Part shown: positions 9,150 through 17,758 of the stretch, piece by piece
Layout of the letters: the number at the start of each line of letters is the position of its first letter
Position numbering within the stretch: position 1 is the stretch's first letter
Assembly: GCF_000069185.1 (NCBI RefSeq)
Contig: NC_010397.1
Span: forward strand, 3,224,001 to 3,288,000
DNA length: 64,000 nucleotides
Direction of reading: 5' to 3'
Source of the DNA: Mycobacteroides abscessus ATCC 19977
Lineage (GTDB): Bacteria; Actinomycetota; Actinomycetes; Mycobacteriales; Mycobacteriaceae
Position numbers and translations under genes: made by a program
The notes under the pieces: generated by a model
Told to the model about the DNA's origin: nothing
Seen by the model: the letters and a program-made list of their open reading frames with translations, nothing else
The model's database searches: none

Positions 9150-11411
9150 CTATTGGGCGACGCCTGTTGGCATGACCCGGTGATCCGGGCCTGGGCCGGT
9201 TGTGCTTTCGGTCAGACCGATCAGGGGCTGAGGCAGCGGCGCCACATGCAGCACCCCCAACCGCTGCGTGGCACGGGTGAGCGCCACATAGAGTTCAGCG
9301 GCGCCACGCGGACCGTCGGCCAGGATACGTTCCGGTTCCACCACCAGCACCGCGTCGAACTCGAGCCCCTTGGTCTCCGAGGCCGGCACTGTGCCCGGCA
9401 CACCCGGTGGGCCGATCACCACACTGGTACCCTCGCGACCTTTCTCGTTCAGCACGAATTCTTCTATGGCTTTTGGCAATTCGCCTTCGGAGAGGCGCCT
9501 GGACCACGGCAGGACGCCGCTTGAACGGACGGATTCGGGCGGTTGGGTACCCGGCGCGAACTCGGCCAGCACCGCCGAAGCAACGGCCATGATTTCTGCG
9601 GGCGTGCGGTAGTTGACCGACAGCGGCCGGTACAGCCAGCGCCCGGGCACGTACGGCTGCAGCATCGCCTCCCAGGATGTGGCACCGGCGGCTGATCGGC
9701 GCTGAGCCAGATCGCCCACGACCGTGAACGAACGACTTGGGCAGCGGCGCATCAACACTCGCCAGTCCATCTCGGACAGCTCCTGCGCCTCATCGATCAC
9801 AATGTGTCCATAGGTCCAGTCTCTGTCGGCCGACGCACGTTCGACCAGGTCGCGAGTGTCACGTTCGGTGAATCGTTCCGCGAGATCCTCCGCCCCCAAC
9901 AGATCGGTGGCGAAGAGGTGGTCCTCGTCGTCCATCATGTCCTCGCGACCGGTCATCAGATCGAGGACACCGGCGGCATACTCGGCCTCGGCCCTGCGTT
10001 CACGTTCGGCGGCTTCTTCTGCCGCCTTGTCACGGCCCAGCAGATCGACCAGCTCGTCCAGCAAGGGAACATCGGAGACTGTCCACGCATCACCTATGCG
10101 CCGGGCCAGCGCTGGATCCGCGCCGGCCGCCCGCAATCGCTCGGGCGAGGTGTACAACTCCGACAACAGTGTCTCCGGTGTGAGCATCGGCCACAGCGCG
10201 TCCAGGGCAGCGGCGAATCCCTCGTGATCCCCCAGTTCGTCGAGAAGCTCGGCGCGCAGGTGTTCCCAGGCCTTGCGGTCCTCGCGAGTCAGCCATCCCT
10301 TGCCGATGCGCGGGATGGCCCGCTCGGTCAGCGCCCAGGTGAGCACGTCGGTAAATACCGTCCTGGCCTCGTTGTGCGGAAGCTTGCTCGCGCGGGCCTC
10401 CTCAATGGCCCACTGCGCAATGTCGGCATCGATGCGCACGCTGACGTCGGCAAGCTGAATCGGCATCGGATTCTCGGGCGCCCGCTGCCGATCCGCGACG
10501 GCGGCGGCCAGCACATCCAGAATCTGCAGCGAGCCCTTGACCCGGGCGGCCTCCTCGTCGTCCTCCGCGGTGACCTTGAGGCCCGGTACCAGATCACCCG
10601 CCGTGGTAAACACCACGTTCGTCTCCCCCAGCGAGGGCAGCACGCGAGAGATATGGCCCAGGAAGGCCGCATTCGGGCCAACGACCAGCACCCCGTGGCG
10701 TTCCATCCGTTTGCGCTGGGTGTACAGCAGATACGCCACCCGGTGCAGCGCCACCACCGTTTTGCCCGTGCCGGGACCGCCCTCGATCACCAGTACGCCC
10801 GGATGGTCGAGTCGGATGATCCGGTCCTGTTCGGCCTGGATGGTTGCCACGATGTCGCGCATCCCGTGACCACGCGGCGCGTTCACCGCGGCCAGCAGCG
10901 CGGCATCACTCAGAGTTCCGCGTTCCCCGTCGTGGTCCTCGCCATCCGGGCGGCCGAGGATCTCATCGGTGAAGTCGTCGACGTGACGTCCCCGTGTGCG
11001 GAACTGGCGCCGGCGCCGGGTGTTCTCGGGATGCGCGCTGGTCGCGATATAAAACGCTTGCGCCGCGGGCGCCCGCCAATCGATCAGCAGCGGTTCGTAG
11101 TCGTTGCTCTCATCGAGGAGGCCGATGCGCCCGACGTAGGAGCGCTCGCCGGTGATGGCGTCCAGCCGGCCGAAGCACAGCCCGTCATCGGCGACATCCA
11201 GGCGCTGCGCCTGCCTGGCCAGTGCGCGCACCTCGTCGTCGCGCTCCGCCATCGCCCCACCGTTCTGCTGGTCGACAGGCCCGCGCAGGGCGCTGCGGTA
11301 TCGCCCCTTCACACGCGCGCGTTCGGCATCGAGCCGCTCATACAGTCCAGCGATGTATTCGCGCTCGGCCTGCAGTTCTTCTTCGTGCGTCGTCAACCGA
11401 AATTTCCCCAT
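9150..11411 (-). CDS. helR: HelD-family RNA polymerase-releasing ATPase, HelR type
   Basis: A ~753-residue UvrD/Rep-like superfamily 1 ATPase with the HelD architecture. An N-terminal charged coiled coil (THEEELQAEREYIAGLYERL) reaches into the RNA polymerase channel. The family hallmark DYEPLLIDWRAPAAQAFY follows, then Walker A GGPGTGKT (about residues 211-218), Walker B VIDEAQELSEMDW, motif IV LSVNYRTPAEI and the C-terminal YVALTRATQRLGV. HelD proteins release stalled RNA polymerase. The HelR subgroup in Streptomyces and M. abscessus displaces rifamycins and gives resistance. The RAE-like repeat 58 nt upstream supports the HelR assignment. An alternative start lies at 11432; neither start has an ideal ribosome binding site. 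Confidence 0.87.
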   Translation of the reverse strand: MGKFRLTTHEEELQAEREYIAGLYERLDAERARVKGRYRSALRGPVDQQNGGAMAERDDEVRALARQAQRLDVADDGLCFGRLDAITGERSYVGRIGLLDESNDYEPLLIDWRAPAAQAFYIATSAHPENTRRRRQFRTRGRHVDDFTDEILGRPDGEDHDGERGTLSDAALLAAVNAPRGHGMRDIVATIQAEQDRIIRLDHPGVLVIEGGPGTGKTVVALHRVAYLLYTQRKRMERHGVLVVGPNAAFLGHISRVLPSLGETNVVFTTAGDLVPGLKVTAEDDEEAARVKGSLQILDVLAAAVADRQRAPENPMPIQLADVSVRIDADIAQWAIEEARASKLPHNEARTVFTDVLTWALTERAIPRIGKGWLTREDRKAWEHLRAELLDELGDHEGFAAALDALWPMLTPETLLSELYTSPERLRAAGADPALARRIGDAWTVSDVPLLDELVDLLGRDKAAEEAAERERRAEAEYAAGVLDLMTGREDMMDDEDHLFATDLLGAEDLAERFTERDTRDLVERASADRDWTYGHIVIDEAQELSEMDWRVLMRRCPSRSFTVVGDLAQRRSAAGATSWEAMLQPYVPGRWLYRPLSVNYRTPAEIMAVASAVLAEFAPGTQPPESVRSSGVLPWSRRLSEGELPKAIEEFVLNEKGREGTSVVIGPPGVPGTVPASETKGLEFDAVLVVEPERILADGPRGAAELYVALTRATQRLGVLHVAPLPQPLIGLTESTTGPGPDHRVMPTGVAQ

Positions 11412-11468
11412 TTTCCTTGTAGTCCATGGCATCTGACATTTGAGCTCAGTGATTGTGCGGTATCACCC

Positions 11469-11487
11469 GGGTCTTGCCGCAAGCCCC
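11469..11487 (-). promoter_or_regulatory. rifamycin-associated element (RAE)-like inverted repeat
   Basis: Read in the direction of helR this is GGGGCTTGCGGCAAGACCC: a perfect CTTGC-G-GCAAG core with C-rich/G-rich flanks and one mismatched pair. It resembles the RAE found upstream of rifamycin-inducible genes (arr, rgt, rph, helR) in actinomycetes, as I recall that consensus. It ends 37-58 nt upstream of the possible helR starts, and a CACAAT -10-like hexamer follows at 11452-11457. It would make helR inducible by rifamycins. Confidence 0.7.
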
Positions 11488-11521
11488 CCTGTGCGTTATA
11501 AGTTGAAAGGGGAAAGGTTAT

Positions 11522-12100
11522 TCAGGCCGATTCGGTGGTCGCCACCGCGTGCAATTCTTTCCGCCAACTCCACAGCCCCACCGCGGCCATGACGCTGAGG
11601 AACGCGTAGAAACCCGCCGTGAGGTTCAGCCCCTTGTACAGATAGACGCCGACGGAGAACGTATCGGTGACGATCCACAGGATCCAGTTTTCGATCCACT
11701 TACGGTTCATCATGAGCTGGGAAACCACGCTGAACCCCGTGATGGCCGAATCAAGCTGCGGGGCATTTGAATCGGTGAAGGTAACCAGAAACGCGTAGAG
11801 GCCCGCGACCAGGGCGACGAGGCACGAGACCAGTGGGAGCCACGCCCGTTGCGGTGTACGCGTGACTGTCACCCCGTGCCGGTCCTGACTTCCCCGCAGC
11901 CATAGATGCCAACCCTGCGCGGCCAGAGCGATAAACATGATCTGCAGGGCCGCGTCGGCGTACAGGGTCTGCCGACTGAAGACCACCATGTAGAACAGCG
12001 AGCTGACGATCGCCACCGGGAAGGTCCAAATATTTTGCCGTACCGCCAGAATGACGAACAGCACACCGGACAGGCTGCCAATTAGCTCGGTCCAGTCCAC
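11522..12100 (-). CDS. pnuC: nicotinamide mononucleotide/riboside transporter PnuC
   Basis: A 192-residue membrane protein with about seven hydrophobic helices. PnuC landmarks include WTFPVAIVSSLFYMVVF, the ALQIMFI..GWHLWLRG helix and the C-terminal NLTAGFYAFLSVMAAVGLWSW. PnuC proteins import nicotinamide riboside for NAD salvage, usually with a cytosolic kinase trapping the product. The next, divergent gene encodes a P-loop nucleoside-kinase-like protein, which would fit that role, although it is not NadR. No riboswitch was recognised upstream. Confidence 0.87.
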   Translation of the reverse strand: MDWTELIGSLSGVLFVILAVRQNIWTFPVAIVSSLFYMVVFSRQTLYADAALQIMFIALAAQGWHLWLRGSQDRHGVTVTRTPQRAWLPLVSCLVALVAGLYAFLVTFTDSNAPQLDSAITGFSVVSQLMMNRKWIENWILWIVTDTFSVGVYLYKGLNLTAGFYAFLSVMAAVGLWSWRKELHAVATTESA

Positions 12101-12136
12101 GGCACCAGATTAGCCGAGCAGCAGTAAGCTCGCGCC

Positions 12137-12856
12137 ATGACGACGGCGGACCAGCAGCGGAGCTTCTCGTGGCTGGCCGGGCTGATCAACGACAGCGAAC
12201 CACGATGCGGCAATGTGCGCGTTGTCGCCATCGACGGCAGAGGCGCCGCAGGTAAGAGCACCTTTGCTGCGCGACTGCATTCCGCGCTGACGGAGACTTC
12301 TTCGCCGACCGCGGTCCTCCACACCGATGATTTCGCGTCCTGGGACACGTTCTTCGGCTGGTGGCCCCGGCTCGAGGAGCAGGTGCTGGCGCCGTGGGCA
12401 CGCGGCGAAGAGGCCCGCTATCGGCGCTACGACTGGCAGACCCGCGAATTCGGCCCGTGGGAGCCCTTGTCGCCGCCATCGGTCCTCATCCTGGAAGGAG
12501 TCGGGTCGGGCCGCACGGCCGGCGCCGATCAGCTGAGCATGCTGATCTGGGTGCAGACCGATCAGCCCACCCGGCGCCTGCGGGCCCGGATTCGCGATGG
12601 CGCACAACTGAGCGAGTTCTGGCAGCTATGGATCGACGCCGAAGAAGCACACTTCCGCCTGGATCCCACCGCCGGTCGCGCCGATATCGTCGTCGACGGC
12701 GACCCCGCGGTGGCCCCGCAGCACCCGGAACGCGACTTCATGGTACGGGCGGCTACACCCAGGGCGTCTAACGCAGCGCGACCGTGGGCCCGTTCGGATC
12801 CAGCGGGGCGCAGCTGTCCTGTCCCACCGTCGTGGAGCACTTCGCCGCCGGAATGA
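12137..12856 (+). CDS. uridine-kinase-like P-loop kinase with aberrant C-terminus
   Basis: A 239-residue P-loop kinase. Walker A is DGRGAAGKSTFA (about residues 33-44), and VLHTDDFASWDTFF is a nucleoside-kinase-type DD(F/Y) motif. A lid-like RYRRYDWQTREF and a Walker B-like segment LILEGVGSGR follow. The family phosphorylates nucleosides or related small molecules. The last ~35 residues, rich in Pro, Arg and Ser, are antisense to the end of the GH1 gene and look non-native. A different frame would end at 12771, exactly at the GH1 stop, so a frameshift late in the gene is possible. It is divergent from pnuC and may trap its substrate. Confidence 0.7.
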   Translation: MTTADQQRSFSWLAGLINDSEPRCGNVRVVAIDGRGAAGKSTFAARLHSALTETSSPTAVLHTDDFASWDTFFGWWPRLEEQVLAPWARGEEARYRRYDWQTREFGPWEPLSPPSVLILEGVGSGRTAGADQLSMLIWVQTDQPTRRLRARIRDGAQLSEFWQLWIDAEEAHFRLDPTAGRADIVVDGDPAVAPQHPERDFMVRAATPRASNAARPWARSDPAGRSCPVPPSWSTSPPE

Positions 12857-14153
12857 CCGGCCGGTATCCGGGCACAGTCCCCGCGTCCCGGGTGATCTGG
12901 GTGTACGTTGCGACGGCATCGGTGGGCACCCGCTTGAGCGCCGGATCACCCAATGCATCAACGGTATACAGACCGAAACGTGGCCGGTAGCTTCCCCACT
13001 CGTAGTTATCGACCAAAGACCAGTAGTTGTAGCCGACGATCGGGATTCCGTCCGCCTTGGCCCGCTGCAGCCAAAAGACGGTGTCGCTCAAGTACTGCGA
13101 TCGCGTCACCCCGTCGGCCCGCGGCTTGCCATTGTCGGTCACCATCCCGTTCTCGACGATGTAGATCGGCAGTCCCGGGTAGCGCTGTGCGTAATGCCGT
13201 GACACGTAGTAGATGTCTTCGGGCTGAAGTTTGATGTTCCAGCGGGCCGCCATGCTCTGCGCCGATGCCGGATTGTCTGCCGCGGTCCCGGTGTAGTAGT
13301 CGAACCCCAGATAGTCGAGGCTGCCGGCAACCCGGTCGAAGAACGAACCCTCGATACCCTTCACGCCGAAACCTGCGAACTGCGCCAACACATCCGGTGG
13401 GATGTAGGCCTCATTGGTCGTCACCTTCGCCTCGGGGTCGGCCTCGTGGGCGGCGCGGTATACCGCACGGTGCGCATCGGCGACCCGGTCCAGAAACCCG
13501 TTGAACTGGTCAGGCTTGATCGCGCCCGTGCGCACCTCCATCGCCCCGAAGGCCAGCGGTTCGTTGATGCTGACCCACAGCACCCCTTGCCCGGCATAAC
13601 GTTTGGTGATCGCCTTGGCGAATTCCTCAAAAGCGGGGAGATTGTTCATGAACCCGCCGCTGTCGGCAACCCACCCCGGATACACCCAGTGCATGAGCGT
13701 GATCATCGGTGTCATGCCGTTTTCACGCAGTGTGGCGACAACGGAGTCGTAGTACGCCAGCTCCTTCTCATCCCATTTACCCGGTTCAGGCATCACCCTG
13801 GACCACTCCAGGCCGAATCGAAATGTGTTGACGCCCATGGCATGCGCATTGGCGATGTCTTCGGCGTACCGGTGCCGGAAATCATCGGCCTGCTTATAGG
13901 GATCCACGGGGCCATCCGCGAGGAGATTCGATTCGTCGGGGTGTACGGGTTTACCCGCGCTGCGCTCGACGTAACGGCGCCAATTGCTGTCGGGCGCACT
14001 GCCCTCTACCTGGTAACCCGCGGTGGCGGTGCCCCAGTAGAACCCGCGATCCCAGCCGGCATCCTCCTTGGGGGCCTCCTGCCGAGGGCTGCAGGCCGTC
14101 AACCCCAGTGCGACCACAGCTGCCGATGCCATGACGGCGTTCATCCACTTCAT
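12768..14153 (-). CDS. glycoside hydrolase family 1 lipoprotein (beta-glucosidase-like)
   Basis: A 461-residue exported lipoprotein: signal peptide with lipobox LTAC (Cys21), then a full GH1 TIM barrel. Acid/base Glu198 is in SINEP, and nucleophile Glu334 is in YIVENG. Sugar-binding residues are seen in GTATAGYQVEG, LEWSRVMPE and MHWVYPGW. GH1 enzymes cleave beta-linked glucosides and related sugars with retention of configuration; a cell-envelope-anchored GH1 is uncommon. It starts 26 nt after the TetR gene, with a palindrome and a -10-like TATGGT in between, so TetR likely controls it. The end overlaps the convergent kinase frame by 89 nt. Confidence 0.88.
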   Translation of the reverse strand: MKWMNAVMASAAVVALGLTACSPRQEAPKEDAGWDRGFYWGTATAGYQVEGSAPDSNWRRYVERSAGKPVHPDESNLLADGPVDPYKQADDFRHRYAEDIANAHAMGVNTFRFGLEWSRVMPEPGKWDEKELAYYDSVVATLRENGMTPMITLMHWVYPGWVADSGGFMNNLPAFEEFAKAITKRYAGQGVLWVSINEPLAFGAMEVRTGAIKPDQFNGFLDRVADAHRAVYRAAHEADPEAKVTTNEAYIPPDVLAQFAGFGVKGIEGSFFDRVAGSLDYLGFDYYTGTAADNPASAQSMAARWNIKLQPEDIYYVSRHYAQRYPGLPIYIVENGMVTDNGKPRADGVTRSQYLSDTVFWLQRAKADGIPIVGYNYWSLVDNYEWGSYRPRFGLYTVDALGDPALKRVPTDAVATYTQITRDAGTVPGYRPVIPAAKCSTTVGQDSCAPLDPNGPTVALR

Positions 14154-14159
14154 GACAAA

Positions 14160-14176
14160 ACCATACACCGTACGGT
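14160..14176 (-). promoter_or_regulatory. TetR operator and leaderless promoter of the GH1 gene
   Basis: ACCGTACGGT (14167-14176) is a perfect 10-bp palindrome between the TetR stop and the GH1 start. Immediately downstream on the minus strand, TATGGT (14160-14165) lies 6 nt before the GH1 ATG, the spacing of a leaderless mycobacterial transcript. TetR bound here would block the promoter. This is inference from position and symmetry. Confidence 0.45.
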
Positions 14177-14179
14177 TTC

Positions 14180-14773
14180 TTACCTGAGCAGCAACTCCCA
14201 CACCCGGCGCATGTGCTCGCCCATATCGATGGACGGGTCCGACATCCACTGGATCTGAATTCCATCGGCGGCGGCGATCAGGGCCGTGGCGGCAAAGTCG
14301 GCGTCGACGTGCGCCGGAACGGTGCCGTCGACCTGGCGCCCACGCACGTACGCGGCAATGCGTGCACGCATCCTTTCGTACCGGTCGCGCAGGTACGCAC
14401 CCGCGGGATGTTCGGGGTCCACCGCCGCCGCGGCCGCCAGCGACAAATACACCGTCCCCGAGCCAGGCTTGTTCGCCTTGTCCAGCATGGCCTGCGCCAG
14501 CACCTCGCCGGGATCGAGCTCAATCTCCGAATTACGGTATCGCTCTTCAAAAGTAGCGTCCGCGCCGCGCTGAATCTCGGTGAGAATGACGTCCCGCGTC
14601 GGAAAGTAGTGCATCAATCCGGCCAGACTGATGTTCGCCTCCTTGGCGATCACGCGCATCGAAGCACCGGCCTCCCCGTCACGCTCCAACACCGTCAAGG
14701 CCGCGGACAGAATTTCCTGGCGTTTGGCTTCCCCTTTTGGGTACCGCTTGGTGCCCGTCCCGGCAGCTGACAT
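14180..14773 (-). CDS. TetR-family transcriptional regulator
   Basis: A 197-residue TetR regulator. The N-terminal HTH spans about residues 17-62 (RQEILSAALTVLERDG, then ISLAGLMHYFPTRDVILTE). A helical ligand domain containing ERMRARIAAYVRGRQVDG follows. It lies directly upstream of, and on the same strand as, the GH1 lipoprotein, separated by 26 nt that hold a 10-bp palindrome. It is therefore most likely a repressor relieved by a sugar or glycoside taken up or released by the GH1 enzyme. Confidence 0.88.
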   Translation of the reverse strand: MSAAGTGTKRYPKGEAKRQEILSAALTVLERDGEAGASMRVIAKEANISLAGLMHYFPTRDVILTEIQRGADATFEERYRNSEIELDPGEVLAQAMLDKANKPGSGTVYLSLAAAAAVDPEHPAGAYLRDRYERMRARIAAYVRGRQVDGTVPAHVDADFAATALIAAADGIQIQWMSDPSIDMGEHMRRVWELLLR

Positions 14774-14806
14774 TGCCCGAGGCTAGCGCACCCCGGGCCA
14801 CCTACC

Positions 14807-15136
14807 TCACTGCCGATACGGCGGCCGGTATGCCGGGTAGGCCATGCGCGGGCGGACGGGTCCGCGCGTGATCAGCCGGGCCGTGGGCACCTCGGCCAGG
14901 GAAACACGATCGGTCAAGGGAGTGCCCTGTACCGCCGGCTCATCCACGTCGCCGCCGCGGGCGCTGATCCCGTCCCTGACCAGATAACTCGTCAGCGAGG
15001 TGATGATGACGGTGATCGCCGAGCCGACCTCTCCCGGCACCACCACGTTGAAAAGACCAAGAACGAACAGCAGGACGACGGTAATCGCGCCGGCCACGCC
15101 GCCCGCGGCCACCTTGGCACTGGGTGTCACTCCCAT
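14807..15136 (-). CDS. small holin-like membrane protein
   Basis: A 109-residue protein with two hydrophobic helices at about residues 12-33 and 38-52, joined by VVVPGEVGSA, and a basic, Pro/Arg-rich cytoplasmic tail. The pattern of two helices with a short (V)PxEV turn, then SxLTSYLVRD, is typical of actinophage holins. No endolysin or other phage gene is nearby, so this may be a domesticated remnant or an unrelated small membrane protein. An AAAGGGGA ribosome binding site precedes the ATG. Confidence 0.6.
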   Translation of the reverse strand: MGVTPSAKVAAGGVAGAITVVLLFVLGLFNVVVPGEVGSAITVIITSLTSYLVRDGISARGGDVDEPAVQGTPLTDRVSLAEVPTARLITRGPVRPRMAYPAYRPPYRQ

Positions 15137-15244
15137 CGCAGTCCCCTTTCCTCTGGTTCATCCAGAAGATAGGAGCGAGGGACACCGGAAAACATGAGTA
15201 ACGGACTACCCGAGTTCGCACACCGGGACGGAGAAACAATTCGA

Positions 15245-15269
15245 CCCCGCCCGGAAACTCCCGGCGGGG
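15245..15269 (-). terminator. hairpin after tsf, probable terminator
   Basis: The arms CCCCGCC/GGCGGGG enclose an 11-nt loop that can add a further GG/CC pair. It begins about 20 nt beyond the tsf stop and is followed on the minus strand by a short T-containing stretch. This is the expected end of the rpsB-tsf transcript. Confidence 0.6.
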
Positions 15270-15289
15270 CCGAACTGACGTAAAGCGAA

Positions 15290-16123
15290 CTAGGCCTGGC
15301 CGACCTCGAACCGCGCGAAGCGGGTCACGGTGACACCGGCCTCGTCAAGCAGAGCCTTGACAGACTTCTTGTTGTCGGACACCGACGGCTGATCCAACAG
15401 CACGACATCCTTGTAGTAACCGGTGACGCGGCCCTCGACGATCTTGGGCAGTGCCGCCTCGGGCTTGCCCTCTGCCTTCGCGGTCTCCTCGGCGATCCGA
15501 CGCTCGTTCTCGACCACATCGGCCGGAACGTCCTCGCGCGTCAGGTACTTGGCCTTGAGCGCTGCGATCTGCAGGGCCACAGCGTGCGCAGCGTCTGCGC
15601 CGGTGGCATCGCCCGATGCCGACTCGTACTCGACCAGCACACCCACGGCCGGCGGCAGATCCGCGGCACGCTTGTGCAGGTAGGCCTCGACGGTTCCGCC
15701 GAAGTACGCCACCCGGCGCAGCTCCAACTTCTCGCCGATCTTGGCGGCCAGGTCGGCGATCGCCTGCTCGACGGTCCGGCCGTCCTCGACCTTGGCGGCC
15801 AGCAGAGCGTCGACCTCGCCGATCTTCCCGGCCGCGGCCGCACCGACGATGGCGTCGGCGAGAGCCTGGAACTCGGCGTTCTTGGCGACGAAGTCGGTCT
15901 CCGAGTTCAACTCGACAAGCGCACCGTCACGCGCGACGACGAGGCCTTCGGCGGTGGCACGCTCGGCGCGCTTGCCAACGTCCTTGGCGCCCTTGATGCG
16001 CAGCACCTCGACGGCCTTGTCGAAGTCACCGTCAGACTCGGCCAGGGCGTTCTTGCAGTCGAGCATTCCGGCACCGGTCAGTTCCCGGAGCCGCTTCACA
16101 TCGGCGGCAGTGAAATTCGCCAT
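15290..16123 (-). CDS. tsf: elongation factor Ts
   Basis: A 277-residue guanine-nucleotide exchange factor for EF-Tu. The UBA-like N-terminus ([21 protein letters not shown]) and the core motif [11 protein letters not shown] are intact. The C-terminal dimerisation part ends in [20 protein letters not shown]. The ATG directly abuts the rpsB stop codon with no gap, so the two are translated from one message. A hairpin terminator follows. Confidence 0.98.
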
Positions 16124-16957
16124 TTAGCCTTCCTCGGTTGTGGTTTCGGTGGCCGCAGCGGACGGCGCTGAAGCCTCGTCGGTGGTCGCGACAGCGGAGG
16201 CGAGCAGTTCCTGCTCCCACTCGGCCAACGGCTCGCCAGCCTCGGGCTTCTCGTCGCCGCCAGCCAGGCCGGAGCGTGCCTGCAGACCCTCGGCGATCGC
16301 GGAAGCGACGACCTTGGTGAGCAGCGCGGCGCTGCGGATGGCGTCGTCGTTGCCCGGGATCGGGTAGTCCACGACATCGGGATCGCAGTTGGTGTCCAGG
16401 ATCGCGATGATCGGGATGTTCAGTTTGCGGGCCTCGGCGACAGCCAGGTGCTCCTTGTTGGTGTCAACCACGAAGATTGCCGAAGGCACCTTCTGCATGT
16501 CGCGAATACCGCCGAGGCTGCGCTCGAGCTTGTTCTTCTCACGCGTGAGCATGAGGATTTCCTTCTTGGTGCGTCCCTCGAAGCCACCGGTCTGCTCCAT
16601 CGACTCCAGCTCCTTGAGGCGCTGCAGACGCTTGTGCACGGTGGAGAAGTTGGTGAGCATGCCGCCCAGCCAGCGCTGGTTCACGTAGGGCATGCCGACG
16701 CGGGTCGCCTCTTCGGCGATGGGCTCCTGAGCCTGCTTCTTGGTGCCGACGAACATGACCGAACCACCGTGGGCGACGGTCTCCTTGACGAACTCGTACG
16801 CCTTGTCGATGTAGGTCAGCGTCTGCTGCAAGTCGATGATGTAGATGCCATTGCGGTCGGTGAAGATGAACCGCTTCATCTTGGGGTTCCAACGTCGGGT
16901 CTGGTGCCCGAAGTGCGCGCCGCTGTCAAGCAGCTGCTTCATGGTTACCACGGCCAT
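16124..16957 (-). CDS. rpsB: 30S ribosomal protein S2
   Basis: A 277-residue small-subunit protein. The S2 signatures [20 protein letters not shown] and [15 protein letters not shown] are present, with an acidic Ala/Thr/Glu-rich tail typical of mycobacteria (about residues 230-277). A GGAGG ribosome binding site precedes the ATG. It is the first gene of the rpsB-tsf operon; the ~170-nt upstream stretch contains a TAAACT -10-like hexamer (17122-17127), implying a long leader. Confidence 0.98.
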
Positions 16958-17245
16958 GCCGTGCCTCCTGTGTATGTCGGTTATTCGCCCCGGATCGGGT
17001 GATCCTGGGCCCTGGCGCCTGCTGCGTGCCGGAACCCACCTGAGTGGGACCGCCCGGCATGCTGCTCACAAGCTCGTGTGCAGACGCGCGAAGTCAACCC
17101 GCCAAGCGAGTTGCGGTGCTGAGTTTACATGCTTGCGACCCGTGGTTTTGCCACGTGGCCAAGCCCCCGTATCCAGCGGGCAGGGTTATCCACAGCGGCA
17201 GGAATGACTCTTTCCCGTACTGCACTTCCCGGTCACTATGACGTC

Positions 17246-17758
17246 GTGCGGTTCAGAAGGCTCGGCTGCGTCCCTCTGATCCTCGCGCTGGCAGTGGCCG
17301 GCTCTCCCATGGCGGCCACTGCCCCTGCCGATACCGGGGACCGTTTCGGGTGGCCACTAAGTCCCCGGCCTGCGGTGATACGGCAATTCGACAATCCTCA
17401 GCAGCGCTGGAACCGGGGACACCGCGGCGTCGATCTGGCCGGTGGCCCCGATCAGGCAGTGGTCGCCGCGGGGCCCGGTGTGGTGGTCTTCGCGGGAGTG
17501 CTCGCCGGCCGACCACTCGTGTCGATCGAGCATCACGGCGGCTTGCGCACCACCTATGAGCCGGTTACCCCAGTGGTCCGGCCCGGCCAGCGGGTCGATG
17601 AGGGGGCGGTCATCGGCCTGCTGCAGCGTGGCCACCCCGGCTGTGCCATGACAGCGTGCCTGCACTGGGGCGCCCTGCGTGGGCCCGCATCAAGCGCTCA
17701 CTACCTGAACCCGCTGGGTCTGTTGGCGGCGATCCCGCTGCGACTCAAACCGCTCTAG
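17246..17758 (+). CDS. secreted M23-family peptidase (LytM-like)
   Basis: A ~170-residue exported protein. The GTG start gives a signal peptide VRFRRLGCVPLILALAVAGS with likely cleavage near ATAPA; the frame also contains upstream starts to 17129. The LytM fold is visible as GHRGVDL, which supplies the first two zinc ligands (His, Asp), and CLHWG, which supplies the third. In canonical M23 enzymes the last motif is HxH; here the first His is Cys, so catalytic activity is uncertain. Its position next to rpsB matches Rv2891 of M. tuberculosis. The likely role is peptidoglycan cleavage or binding in the cell wall. Confidence 0.82.
   Translation: MRFRRLGCVPLILALAVAGSPMAATAPADTGDRFGWPLSPRPAVIRQFDNPQQRWNRGHRGVDLAGGPDQAVVAAGPGVVVFAGVLAGRPLVSIEHHGGLRTTYEPVTPVVRPGQRVDEGAVIGLLQRGHPGCAMTACLHWGALRGPASSAHYLNPLGLLAAIPLRLKPL

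Noticed and set aside
9804..11501. 565-residue open frame antisense to helR
   Set aside because: It mirrors helR codon structure, is rich in Arg/Gly/His shadow residues, shows no family motif, and runs through the RAE-like element.
15194..15283. 29-codon frame starting MSNGLPEFAHRDG
   Set aside because: It has a fair ribosome binding site but runs straight through the tsf terminator hairpin on the opposite strand; too short to support.
16958..17245. Possible autoregulatory RNA in the rpsB leader
   Set aside because: The leader appears long, but no structure matching a known S2-binding motif could be drawn with confidence.
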